A stretch of DNA of 14,457 nucleotides from an uncultured Bacilli bacterium (GCA_947625365.1 CANQNZ010000023.1:1-14457); one strand, 5' to 3'. Shown: positions 7,553 to 13,824, counted from the stretch's first letter. The notes: generated from the letters alone by a model not told the origin. A program made the numbers and translations.

Positions 7553-8293
7553 ATGAAACAAAATTTATTAAAAGATAACTTAATAAGTTCTAAAGAAGAA
7601 CTATTAAGTTTGTTAAAAAGACGTAAACGAGAATTTAATCATTACTTATATGATTATTTTAATTCTCTTATTAACTTAGAAATTTCAGCTATTAAGTGTC
7701 CATTATCATCTCATTATAATGGTGAAAAAACTAATTTTTATTATCAAGTTGTTAGATATAATATTTTTTATAAAGCCATTAAACTCGCTAAAGAGCTTAA
7801 TCCTCATATGCAAATTATGGGAAATCAAACTAAAGGATGTTTATATATAATGTTAAATGGACAAAAAATATTTAGTTATGTTGTTCATCCATCAGAAGAT
7901 GATATCGATATAAATAGTATTTATTTATATCAGTTAATAGCTGATGAAAATATTAAGAAACAACAATTAGAAGAAAATTATAAAGAGTTATCTAACTGTC
8001 GAAATCAACAAGGTCCAACCGAGAACATAATTGATAACTATTATTGGAAATTAGAGCAAATACGTAATATAGAAAATATTGAAAGACAAATTGCCAAAAT
8101 ATTTAGTTACGATAGTCTCAGTAAAAAGCAGATAGATACAATTAATTTAGCTTATCAAAGTTATTTAGATGATTATGGCTTAAAGGCAGACTGTTTTTCT
8201 AGCTTATCACCATTATATAAAGATGGAGTTAGTGAAACATTGATAAGAAAACGTAGTAATGCCGAAATACATAATAATATTAGATATATTTAA
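7553..8293 (+). CDS. Unrecognised cytoplasmic protein
   Basis: A 246-residue protein I cannot assign. It has no signal peptide or membrane helix. It begins with a charged helical stretch (about 8-25, KEELLSLLKRRKREF), then a mixed region rich in Tyr and Asn with a likely beta strand pair around GCLYIMLNGQKIFSYVVHP (about 97-115). A long helical or coiled-coil-prone part follows (about 130-195, rich in Glu, Lys, Asn and Gln), and the tail is polar. Start: ATG at 7553 behind AAGGGGG; the in-frame TTG at 7514 is rejected because the promoter overlaps it. It is monocistronic, divergent from the two-component operon, and shares a terminator with the convergent gene at 8316. Composition matches its neighbours. 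It could be a target of the adjacent regulator, which is inference only. Confidence 0.75.
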   Translation: MKQNLLKDNLISSKEELLSLLKRRKREFNHYLYDYFNSLINLEISAIKCPLSSHYNGEKTNFYYQVVRYNIFYKAIKLAKELNPHMQIMGNQTKGCLYIMLNGQKIFSYVVHPSEDDIDINSIYLYQLIADENIKKQQLEENYKELSNCRNQQGPTENIIDNYYWKLEQIRNIENIERQIAKIFSYDSLSKKQIDTINLAYQSYLDDYGLKADCFSSLSPLYKDGVSETLIRKRSNAEIHNNIRYI

Positions 8294-8298
8294 AAACT

Positions 8299-8331
8299 AA
8301 AAATATCCCTATTTTCTAGAGATATTTTTTT
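8299..8331. terminator. Bidirectional terminator inside the 3' end of the convergent gene
   Basis: AAAAATATC (8299-8307) pairs with GATATTTTT (8321-8329), and T residues run on to 8331. It ends the plus-strand gene stopping at 8293. Its right arm is also coding sequence for the last residues of the minus-strand gene that stops at 8316. Confidence 0.75.
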
Positions 8332-8768
8332 AAATCTTCCACATCAGCTTCTTGCATAGCCACATATTCTTGAGCAATTTCCTCTACTTGTTTTTCAGTA
8401 TCTTTTTGATTTAAAAGTCTTCGCCCTTCAATAATACCCATATTTGTCCCTTGCATAATAAGTTCTGCTAGTTTAGAAGTAGTATCGTCACTCATCGTTT
8501 TCATTTCAATGCCCCACCAAGTCATTACTTTGTTCATGGTGCTAGTTTCATGAGGCTCTTTCTCAGAATATTCTGGGTATAAGTTTTCAATTTTAGATGC
8601 TATATCTTTGTAGCCATTATATTGATTTTCTAAAGTTTTTCGAAAGTCTTCATCTTCTACCTTTTCTAAAATAAAGGAAATAGCATCCATTCCCATGCAA
8701 GCGCCTTTATGAAGTTCATCTAAAACATTTATTTCTTCCTTATCTTTTTTATCTTTAGTTTTTTCCAC
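8316..8768 (-). CDS. Small helical, ferritin-like protein of unknown function
   Basis: About 150 residues, acidic, with no membrane segment. It appears almost fully helical, in four segments: EINVLDELHKGACMGMDAISFILEKV; EDEDFRKTLENQY through KIENLYP; MNKVMTWWGIEMKTM through TNMGIIEGRRLL; and a C-terminal helix ending in MQEADVEDLKKYL. It resembles an uncharacterised Bacillota family with a four-helix, ferritin-like (DUF2383-like) layout; that match is from memory and not checked. Start: two GTG codons are possible. I use 8768, because GAGGTG (8780-8775) sits 6 nt before it; the GTG at 8777 lies inside that ribosome site. The gene is divergent from the surface-protein gene at 8910 and convergent with 7553-8293. 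No enzymatic role is claimed. Confidence 0.72.
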   Translation of the reverse strand: MEKTKDKKDKEEINVLDELHKGACMGMDAISFILEKVEDEDFRKTLENQYNGYKDIASKIENLYPEYSEKEPHETSTMNKVMTWWGIEMKTMSDDTTSKLAELIMQGTNMGIIEGRRLLNQKDTEKQVEEIAQEYVAMQEADVEDLKKYL

Positions 8769-8834
8769 TTTTATCACCTCAATATTAGTTTGGAATTTAA
8801 AGACTTTTTTATACCCAAAAGCTTTTACTATTTT

Positions 8835-8864
8835 TTGTCATTTTTAATATATGTAATGTATATT
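8835..8864 (+). promoter_or_regulatory. Promoter of the beta-helix surface protein gene
   Basis: TTGTCA (8835-8840), an 18-bp spacer and TATATT (8859-8864). The ribosome site AAAGGAG lies at 8896-8902, 7 nt before the ATG at 8910. The promoter lies downstream of the longer in-frame start at 8790, which is therefore rejected. Confidence 0.6.
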
Positions 8865-8909
8865 ATTGCCAATTTAACGCAAACTAAAAGTAAAGAAAGG
8901 AGTATTATA

Positions 8910-9662
8910 ATGTTAAAGAAAAGATGGATACTTTTATTAGGCATAATACTTGGTATATTATTAATTCCCAATATTAAAGTTAGTGCTCAAACCGAAAGCA
9001 TCGTCCATAATCAAGAAGAATTTTTAGACGCTTTAAAAAATAAAGAAGTAACAACCATTATTTTAGGCAATGATATTGAAACTACTCAGAAAATCAATAT
9101 TACAAGAGAAGTAACAGTTGATGGTGATAATCACACAATGAAATATGTTGGTACTTTTGGGGAGGCTAAAAGCACTGATAATAAAGTCTGGGGTGGAATA
9201 TACTTACTCCAAATTTATAAAACTATTGCCACGGTTAAAGATATTAAATTAACAGGTGGAAACGCCGCTATCTTAGTAAATGGTGGTACTGTTAAACTTC
9301 TAGGTAATGTTGATGTATCTGGTAATGGTTTTGGAGGAATTGAACTTTCTCAAGGTAAAGGTGTAACTAACCAGTCCCGCATGATAATTGATGAAGATAC
9401 AAACTTAGTTAATACTACCGAATCATCTGATACTCCAACCATGTGGGTACCTAGTGACTCAAAAGACGCTGTAGTGGAAATGGACGGAGAATTAAAATTA
9501 ATTAAATCTGGCGCAGAATTATCTTTAAATGAAATTGAAAATTTATTTTCTGAACCTAGTCCAGAAACAAGCGATAAATTAAATTTAATAATTATGTTTG
9601 GTATTATGGGAATTGCACTTTTAAGCGTTAGCTTATACCACGTAAAAAAGGGTCTTAATTAA
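8910..9662 (+). CDS. Secreted beta-helix surface protein with SPETSD sorting signal
   Basis: A 250-residue exported protein. Signal peptide 1-26 (KKR, hydrophobic core, cleavage likely after VSA). The body (27-210) is Val/Ile/Gly/Asn-rich with short repeating strands, as in right-handed parallel beta-helix or pectate-lyase-like folds. Examples are TTIILGNDIETTQ, NGGTVKLLGNVDVSGNG and AVVEMDGELKLI. The C terminus has the sortase layout: SPETSD (217-222), a membrane helix (225-244) and the short basic tail HVKKGLN. SPETSD departs from LPxTG but resembles the S/NPxTG-type signals of class B sortases such as that of Clostridioides difficile. Start: ATG at 8910 behind AAAGGAG. It converges on and overlaps a class B sortase gene by 8 bp. 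Shares LGNDI and surrounding residues with the adhesin at 10846. No catalytic residues are recognisable. Confidence 0.8.
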   Translation: MLKKRWILLLGIILGILLIPNIKVSAQTESIVHNQEEFLDALKNKEVTTIILGNDIETTQKINITREVTVDGDNHTMKYVGTFGEAKSTDNKVWGGIYLLQIYKTIATVKDIKLTGGNAAILVNGGTVKLLGNVDVSGNGFGGIELSQGKGVTNQSRMIIDEDTNLVNTTESSDTPTMWVPSDSKDAVVEMDGELKLIKSGAELSLNEIENLFSEPSPETSDKLNLIIMFGIMGIALLSVSLYHVKKGLN

Positions 9663-9674
9663 TAGACTCTTTTT
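9645..9674 (+). terminator. Terminator formed by the overlapping 3' ends of the surface protein and sortase genes
   Basis: AAAAAGGGTCT (9645-9655) pairs with AGACTCTTTTT (9664-9674), allowing one G-U pair in the plus-strand RNA. The loop TAATTAAT contains the surface-protein stop codon (9660-9662). The minus-strand version has an A-C mismatch but also ends in a T-run, so it may work in both directions. Confidence 0.7.
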
Positions 9675-10398
9675 CTATGAGTTTGGCATGGACAACAATG
9701 CGATGGCTTAAATTATCTTTACAAGTTGATAAAGTTAAAATATTGTCAACATTTGTCATATCAGTATCAAATTTTATTTGACTTCTTTGTAATATTTTGT
9801 CAATAAACTTTTGATAAGAAGTATCGTTAATAAACATAGTCTTAAGATAATAACTTTCTTTTGCTATAGTATAAGCACTAAATATTTGCCATTTACTATT
9901 ATAAGTAGGCGTTGATAACGATATTATATGCTCATTTTTATCATTTAAAATATTTTCTAAACTGCCAAACATCGAACCATCTATACGAGCATGGCCATAA
10001 ATGACAGTATTTTTTTGGATATCATTTAAGTTATTTCGATAATCTAAAAATATACTACCCGCTTCATTTTCTTTTTTTAAAAAAGAATGACTAAGATAAT
10101 AATTATTATCCCGAGTTTGAACAATAGGATAATCTATCTCCGTATTTTCTACGGTTAGCCACCCTACTGTATCTGCATTTTCTTTAGTTAATTTAGAAAA
10201 ATCTATATATGATTTATTTTCCCTTCCAGATTTTGTTTCTGTTAAAATATTATTATCTATATATTTATAAGATTTTATTTGTTTTAGTATTTCTTTTTCT
10301 TCCTTAGTATCTTTATACCACTTTAACACTCCCCAAGCACTATATATTATTATTGTTAAAGAAAGAAAAATAATTAGCGTTAATTTTTGTTTTTTCAT
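9655..10398 (-). CDS. srtB: Class B sortase
   Basis: A 247-residue sortase with one N-terminal membrane anchor (about 6-25) and an extracellular transpeptidase domain (70-240). Catalytic residues: H136 in VIYGHARIDGSMFGSL, C226 in TLSTC and R233 in SHRIVVHAKL. The extended loop before the Cys and the TLSTC...R.VVHAKL pattern mark class B. It should cleave the Thr-containing sorting signals of exported proteins and join them to the wall. Its two flanking genes encode the probable substrates, with SPETSD and NPETQD signals. Start: ATG at 10398, with GGAAG about 7 nt upstream as a modest ribosome site. A possible promoter (TTGAAA, 17 bp, TGTTAT) lies near 10442-10470 but the -10 is poor. The class is firm; the exact substrate motif is inferred from context. 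Confidence 0.93.
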   Translation of the reverse strand: MKKQKLTLIIFLSLTIIIYSAWGVLKWYKDTKEEKEILKQIKSYKYIDNNILTETKSGRENKSYIDFSKLTKENADTVGWLTVENTEIDYPIVQTRDNNYYLSHSFLKKENEAGSIFLDYRNNLNDIQKNTVIYGHARIDGSMFGSLENILNDKNEHIISLSTPTYNSKWQIFSAYTIAKESYYLKTMFINDTSYQKFIDKILQRSQIKFDTDMTNVDNILTLSTCKDNLSHRIVVHAKLIEKESIN

Positions 10399-10539
10399 AT
10401 TATACTTCCGTTCTAGTTATAGTATGTTAAATAAAAAAAATAACATGTATGCTATAAGTAACTTTCAAAAAGCAAGCCCAAAAGTATTCTGTTTTTTTAA
10501 CTTTAAAATATTTATCAAAATAGTGCCGATAACCTAGTT

Positions 10540-10593
10540 ATGAGTAATAATTTCTTTCCTCAAGATGTTTATAAAAAATTATTAAATAAATAG
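10540..10593 (+). pseudogene. Possible 3' remnant of a plus-strand gene
   Basis: An open stretch ending MSNNFFPQDVYKKLLNK then TAG, open back to 10507. A second frame just upstream (from 10445) is also open for about 30 codons, as if joined by a frameshift near 10535. No ribosome site precedes the ATG. A strong terminator follows 2 bp after the stop. The protein family is not recognised, and chance is possible at this base composition. Confidence 0.22.
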
Positions 10594-10595
10594 AT

Positions 10596-10631
10596 AAAAA
10601 TACTTTCACTCTAATGTTGAAAGTATTTTTT
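10596..10631. terminator. Strong bidirectional terminator between gene remnants
   Basis: AAAAATACTTTCA (10596-10608) pairs perfectly with TGAAAGTATTTTT (10618-10630), with a 9-nt loop and T-runs in both directions. It sits exactly between the stop codons of the two opposed fragments (10593 plus, 10631 minus). Confidence 0.82.
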
Positions 10632-10765
10632 CAAATATATCGTGTTGTCACGGTATTATTATAATAATCTCCACAATCTTTCCAATTTTCTAGTCCTTCG
10701 CTTACCATATTAGTAAAAAGTACCAACTGCATAGGTCGGTAATTTAATATAGTATCTTTTTTTAG
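10631..10765 (-). pseudogene. Possible 3' remnant of a minus-strand gene
   Basis: An open frame of 44 codons, including MQLVLFTNMVSEGLENWKDC from an ATG at 10732 and ending in TGA at 10631. The composition (Trp, Cys, Gly, Asp, Arg) is more protein-like than random AT-rich sequence. It has no ribosome site or promoter. The frame upstream, beyond a TAA at 10768-10766, is open through the adhesin terminator, which is probably chance. Family not recognised. Confidence 0.22.
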
Positions 10766-10795
10766 TTATTTTACCATGTCATCAAAATCACTATT

Positions 10796-10833
10796 AAAAA
10801 AACCATATAGATTTTTAATTTTTCTATCTATAT
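10796..10833 (-). terminator. Terminator of the adhesin gene
   Basis: On the minus strand, ATATAGAT (10833-10826) pairs with ATCTATAT (10812-10805), followed by GG and seven T residues (10802-10796). It begins 13 bp after the adhesin stop codon. Confidence 0.75.
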
Positions 10834-10845
10834 AGTCTATTTTTA

Positions 10846-13353
10846 TTATTTCTTAAGTACATATTCCTTTACAATTATACAAAATTCACCTATTATTGAT
10901 ATAATAAACATTATTATATATTTTGATATTTCATCTTGAGTTTCTGGATTACTAATTTCTTTAATTATGTTTTTTGCAATTGTTATTTTAGAGTTATAGT
11001 CATTAATAAATACTATTTTATCTTGAGATTTATTATTTTTTGTAATCTTAACATTCTCTATGACTAACTTGCCTTTTTCTTCTTTAACAGTAATAGTTAC
11101 CTCATAAGTATTTTCATCATAAGTATACTCATTATTGTTTCCTTTTAATTCTTTAACAAAAACTTTATATATTCCTTCTTTAGTAAATGTTATTTCCTCA
11201 AATTTAGCTTTACCTTCACCTTTTATTTTAGCATATCTATTTCCAGGTAAAACAATACCATCTTTATCTTCTGTTTTTATTTCAAAAATAAATTCTTCTT
11301 TTTCAGTTGGTTTGATGAAACTATCTATTTTCTTTTCGACTTCTAAAGAATATTTTACTGGTAATGATTGTATTTCGTTTGTAAGTGTATAAGTACAATT
11401 ACCTTTTTCATCACATTGTACATCAGTTGATTTTAGATTACTTTCATCTTCTTCTCTTACTAAATATTTATAATTTGCATTTTCATTATCAGCTGGATAT
11501 TTTGGTAAATCTTCAAAAGTATGAGACCAATTATTTTCTTTATTTAGTTCTACATGCGAATCAAGTAATGTTTCATTGCTTCCATCTTCATCTTGACGAT
11601 ATAAATTAACAAAAACTGATTTTGGTAATAATTTAGTGTCTGTATATTCTTCTTTTTTTCTTGAGAATTTCTTTTCTACTTTTACATCAACATCAACATC
11701 TTCACCTATTTCTAGAGTATAGTTAGTTGCAATTGCTCCTCCCCTTTTTCCAGCAGTATTTCCAGTAAATATAACATCATATTTTGAACTGTCACCATCT
11801 ACTCTAGCAAGTGAGAATGGTTTTTTTCTATTTTGATAGTCTTTTATATCCACCGGAGTATCACCCTGTCTGAAGCGTTTATAGGCTTCATCAGCAAACC
11901 AATTTATGATATGCCCATCATTACTTCTAGATGATATAGTTACATCACTTGTTTCAATCTGATTGACGTTAGGAAGTGCATCATCTTCAGCCTCCGTTGA
12001 ATATCTAATATCATTACCTCTTGCAGTAATAGTTTTTCCATTATTCCAACTTCCTGTTGCGGTATTACCATAAATAGCACCACTAACTGTTGAATGAATT
12101 TTACCTTGAGCAGTTGGGCATAGCCAAATACCTCCACCACTTACTGCAGTGTTTTTTGTAATTAAAACATTCTTCAATTGTAAATAACCCATACTCCCTT
12201 GAGTATAATTTATTGCTCCTCCATCTTCACTAGCTGAATTATTAGAAAAAGTACCTTCTTTTATTTCTATACCATGTTTTAAGTCATTATTAGATTCATA
12301 AATAAATACTGCTCCTCCACGCTTAGCACTATTTTTATCAAAAAGTGCTTGATTGCTAGCAGAGTTGGAGATAGTTAATGACTTAGATACACTAGTATCT
12401 ACTCTATGGAAAATTGCTCCTCCATCTTTATATGCCATGTTATTTGTAAATTTGTTACCTTCTAAATCTAAAGCATTTCTCTCATTATAAATTGCTCCTC
12501 CGCTACCATAACTATTAAATATACTATGTAAGCTAGCCTTTGAATCATCTGTTTTTAAAATTGTTTTATTGGAATTAAATGTATTATCTTTTAGTGTTAC
12601 ATCAAGTCCATAATCAAAATAAAGTGCCCCTCCTTTACCATTTCCTTGTCCCCACTCACCAGCAGTAGTAATGTAGGTTTTATTATTTTCAAAACTTGTA
12701 TTATTAATTTCAACTTTTTTTGACGTTGCAGAAGAATAGAAATATATTGCTCCTCCATCTGTTGCTTCATTATTAATAAATTTACAATTATTTATTGTGA
12801 GTTTACTTGTGTTTTCTCCAGATGCTTTTGATGTACGATAATATATTGCTCCTCCTTGCTTTGTAGTAATAGAGGGGCCGTTTAAACCTGCAACATTGAA
12901 ACCTTTAAAAATAGTATTTTCAATGGAAATTTGATTATCTGCAGATGAAGCTACATTAATATAAATTGCTCTACTACCATCTTTACCATCATTAATAAAT
13001 CCTGCTTCAACTCCATTGTTAGTGATTGTGAGATTAACTTTTGCTTTTAAAATTTTTAACATTGCACCATTATTTCCATCAACACTAGTAGCAGTTGATG
13101 AACATTTTAAATTATAACCATTCAATTCAATTGAATAATTACCTTCTTCTGTAAGTTCAACTGCCTCGGTAAAATCAATATCATTTCCTAGAACTATTTG
13201 TTCTTGATTTTCAATTTTTTGCTTAAATTCTTTAAAGTCATTCGTATTTGGGGTGAGTTCCTGGTCTGCTTTTACTATAAAGCTATAACCCTGCACAACA
13301 ATAATTAAGGCAATTATTAATAACACCTTAATTTTTTTTAATATTTTTAGCAT
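10846..13353 (-). CDS. Large sortase-anchored adhesin: beta-helix head, CnaB and FctA-like isopeptide stalk
   Basis: An 835-residue exported protein. Signal peptide 1-30 (KKIK, hydrophobic core, VKA). Residues 35-545 form a beta-helix-like region with at least nine GG[AG][ILV] turns (near 167, 200, 241, 285, 311, 346, 378, 406 and 538) and FxNNxA repeats, as in Pmp-type and other polymorphic adhesins. Residues 555-660 are a CnaB-like domain (VKVEKKFS, FEDLP, TNE). Residues 668-787 resemble the streptococcal pilin FctA/Spy0128-type domain (VEKK, VFVKE with E735, VFINDY with N784), so internal Lys-Asn isopeptide bonds are likely. The end is a sorting signal, NPETQD (802-807), a membrane helix (about 812-829) and the tail KEYVLKK. 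Start: ATG at 13353 with AAGGAGG 9 nt upstream and a near-consensus promoter. It is the probable main substrate of the neighbouring class B sortase. The binding target is unknown. Confidence 0.88.
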   Translation of the reverse strand: MLKILKKIKVLLIIALIIVVQGYSFIVKADQELTPNTNDFKEFKQKIENQEQIVLGNDIDFTEAVELTEEGNYSIELNGYNLKCSSTATSVDGNNGAMLKILKAKVNLTITNNGVEAGFINDGKDGSRAIYINVASSADNQISIENTIFKGFNVAGLNGPSITTKQGGAIYYRTSKASGENTSKLTINNCKFINNEATDGGAIYFYSSATSKKVEINNTSFENNKTYITTAGEWGQGNGKGGALYFDYGLDVTLKDNTFNSNKTILKTDDSKASLHSIFNSYGSGGAIYNERNALDLEGNKFTNNMAYKDGGAIFHRVDTSVSKSLTISNSASNQALFDKNSAKRGGAVFIYESNNDLKHGIEIKEGTFSNNSASEDGGAINYTQGSMGYLQLKNVLITKNTAVSGGGIWLCPTAQGKIHSTVSGAIYGNTATGSWNNGKTITARGNDIRYSTEAEDDALPNVNQIETSDVTISSRSNDGHIINWFADEAYKRFRQGDTPVDIKDYQNRKKPFSLARVDGDSSKYDVIFTGNTAGKRGGAIATNYTLEIGEDVDVDVKVEKKFSRKKEEYTDTKLLPKSVFVNLYRQDEDGSNETLLDSHVELNKENNWSHTFEDLPKYPADNENANYKYLVREEDESNLKSTDVQCDEKGNCTYTLTNEIQSLPVKYSLEVEKKIDSFIKPTEKEEFIFEIKTEDKDGIVLPGNRYAKIKGEGKAKFEEITFTKEGIYKVFVKELKGNNNEYTYDENTYEVTITVKEEKGKLVIENVKITKNNKSQDKIVFINDYNSKITIAKNIIKEISNPETQDEISKYIIMFIISIIGEFCIIVKEYVLKK
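11732..12855 (-). repeat. Dispersed 11-bp repeats ATTGCTCCTCC within the adhesin gene
   Basis: Six exact copies begin at 11732, 12212, 12413, 12491, 12746 and 12845, with near-copies around 12311 and 12624. On the coding strand each reads GGAGGAGCAAT, encoding the GGAI turn of the beta-helix. The codon choice is kept, not only the residues. Each copy also contains GGAGG. Confidence 0.8.
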
Positions 13354-13362
13354 TTCAACTTT

Positions 13363-13429
13363 CCTCCTTTTTTCTCTTTATATATACGAAATTGCGCACT
13401 TTTATATGCCTTTTTACTTAAAATGTCAA
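13363..13429 (-). promoter_or_regulatory. Near-consensus promoter and ribosome site of the adhesin gene
   Basis: The minus strand carries TTGACA (13429-13424), a 17-bp spacer, TATAAA (13406-13401), then AAGGAGG (13369-13363) 9 nt before the ATG at 13353. This is the best promoter match in the window and predicts strong basal transcription. Confidence 0.8.
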
Positions 13430-13492
13430 AATTTTTTTTAAATGTTTCCCTTATAATAGTTTTCATTGAGAATTACTATGACTGTTGAGTAA

Positions 13493-13621
13493 TTGCCAAT
13501 TTCTCGCGAAAAAAGTCTTGTTATTTATGTAAAAAAAGATTTATTAATCTTTTCTCTTATTTTTATTATCTTTTTACTAATAGTCTTACTTTTGACTTTT
13601 ATAATACAGTATTCTATGTAA
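13493..13621 (+). other. Candidate small membrane peptide (possible type I toxin-like ORF)
   Basis: A 42-codon frame from a TTG at 13493: polar basic start PISREK and YVKKD, then about 22 hydrophobic residues (LLIFSLIFIIFLLIVLLLTF) and a short end, QYSM. The same frame begins upstream at an ATG (13478) behind GAG but is cut by a TAA at codon 5 (13490-13492), one base from CAA. A TATAAT at 13452-13457 lies upstream, and hairpins follow downstream. The layout recalls type I toxin loci (short hydrophobic peptide, then structured RNA with opposed transcripts). Against it: AT-rich DNA easily gives hydrophobic frames, the start is poor, and a minus-strand terminator hairpin (13531-13553) lies inside the frame. 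Treat as a candidate only. Confidence 0.25.
13531..13553 (-). terminator. Minus-strand intrinsic terminator
   Basis: AAAAGATT pairs with AATCTTTT (13553-13546 with 13541-13534) around a 4-nt loop. Seven T residues end at 13531 on the minus strand. It would stop any read-through from the Nudix side before the adhesin promoter. Confidence 0.6.
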
Positions 13622-13654
13622 AAGAAAAGCACTTAATCTAACAAAATTAAGTGC
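13620..13654 (-). terminator. Minus-strand terminator (GCACTTAAT hairpin)
   Basis: GCACTTAAT (minus 13654-13646) pairs with ATTAAGTGC (13637-13629), followed by TTTTCTTTT (13628-13620). It could end the Nudix transcript or a short independent RNA. The same hairpin forms in plus-strand RNA as the first of three stems. Confidence 0.65.
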
Positions 13655-13709
13655 CACCCAATATATTGGTGAGTATCAACATTGCGTTGTTAAGTATCCC
13701 ATTTTTTAT
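13629..13709 (+). ncRNA. Candidate small structured RNA with three hairpins
   Basis: A plus-strand TATAAT (13600-13605) is followed by three consecutive hairpins. They are GCACTTAAT/ATTAAGTGC (13629-13654), CACC/GGTG around AATATATT (13655-13671) and CAAC/GTTG (13677-13689), and a T-rich run (ATTTTTTATTTT, 13701-13712) comes after. This fits a transcript of about 100 nt. The -35 is poor, and the third stem is short. It does not match an RNA family that I recognise. A minus-strand RNA over the same bases is equally possible. Confidence 0.28.
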
Positions 13710-13716
13710 TTTATGC

Positions 13717-13780
13717 AAGTTCTTTGACATTTCATAACAACATACAAAAGAACTTTTAGTATGTTCTATATATTAAGTTC
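13717..13780. repeat. Overlapping inverted repeats with pseudoknot or switch topology
   Basis: AAGTTCTTT (13717-13725) pairs with AAAGAACTT (13747-13755). AACATAC (13739-13745), inside that loop, pairs with GTATGTT (13759-13765) outside it. AAGTTC (13775-13780) can also pair with GAACTT (13750-13755). On the minus strand the last option is followed by TTTT. The region lies downstream of the Nudix gene. Confidence 0.5.
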
Positions 13781-13824
13781 GAGTAGAAACGTCATTGATG
13801 TATAAAAAAAGTAAAACATTATAA

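Larger units (their letters stand above)
10399..10845. other. 447-bp region of convergent gene debris between sortase and adhesin
   Basis: No full gene. It holds the adhesin terminator (10796-10833), a bidirectional terminator (10596-10631) and, on either side of the latter, two short open 3' fragments pointing at each other. These are described separately. The arrangement looks like the tail ends of two convergent genes whose bodies have been lost. No transposase, inverted terminal repeat or tRNA is seen here. Confidence 0.4.
13354..13824. other. 470-bp structured intergenic region
   Basis: Holds the adhesin promoter, a plus-strand TATAAT (13452-13457), a candidate small membrane-peptide ORF (13493-13621), two minus-strand terminators (13531-13553 and 13620-13654), a second plus-strand TATAAT (13600-13605) and a cluster of hairpins (13629-13780). 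The density of paired elements is far above that of the other intergenic regions here. Confidence 0.5.

Noticed and set aside
8790..8909. Longer ATG start for the beta-helix surface protein
   Set aside because: It would put 40 residues before a clear signal peptide and lies upstream of the promoter; ATG 8910 follows AAAGGAG.
10766..10852. Upstream extension of the minus-strand gene remnant past the TAA at 10768
   Set aside because: The frame runs through the adhesin terminator hairpin, so its openness is probably chance.
11135..12140. Three short frames (two plus, one minus) inside the adhesin gene
   Set aside because: All lie inside the adhesin reading frame and have no start signals; the minus frame is a shifted reading of the repeat region.
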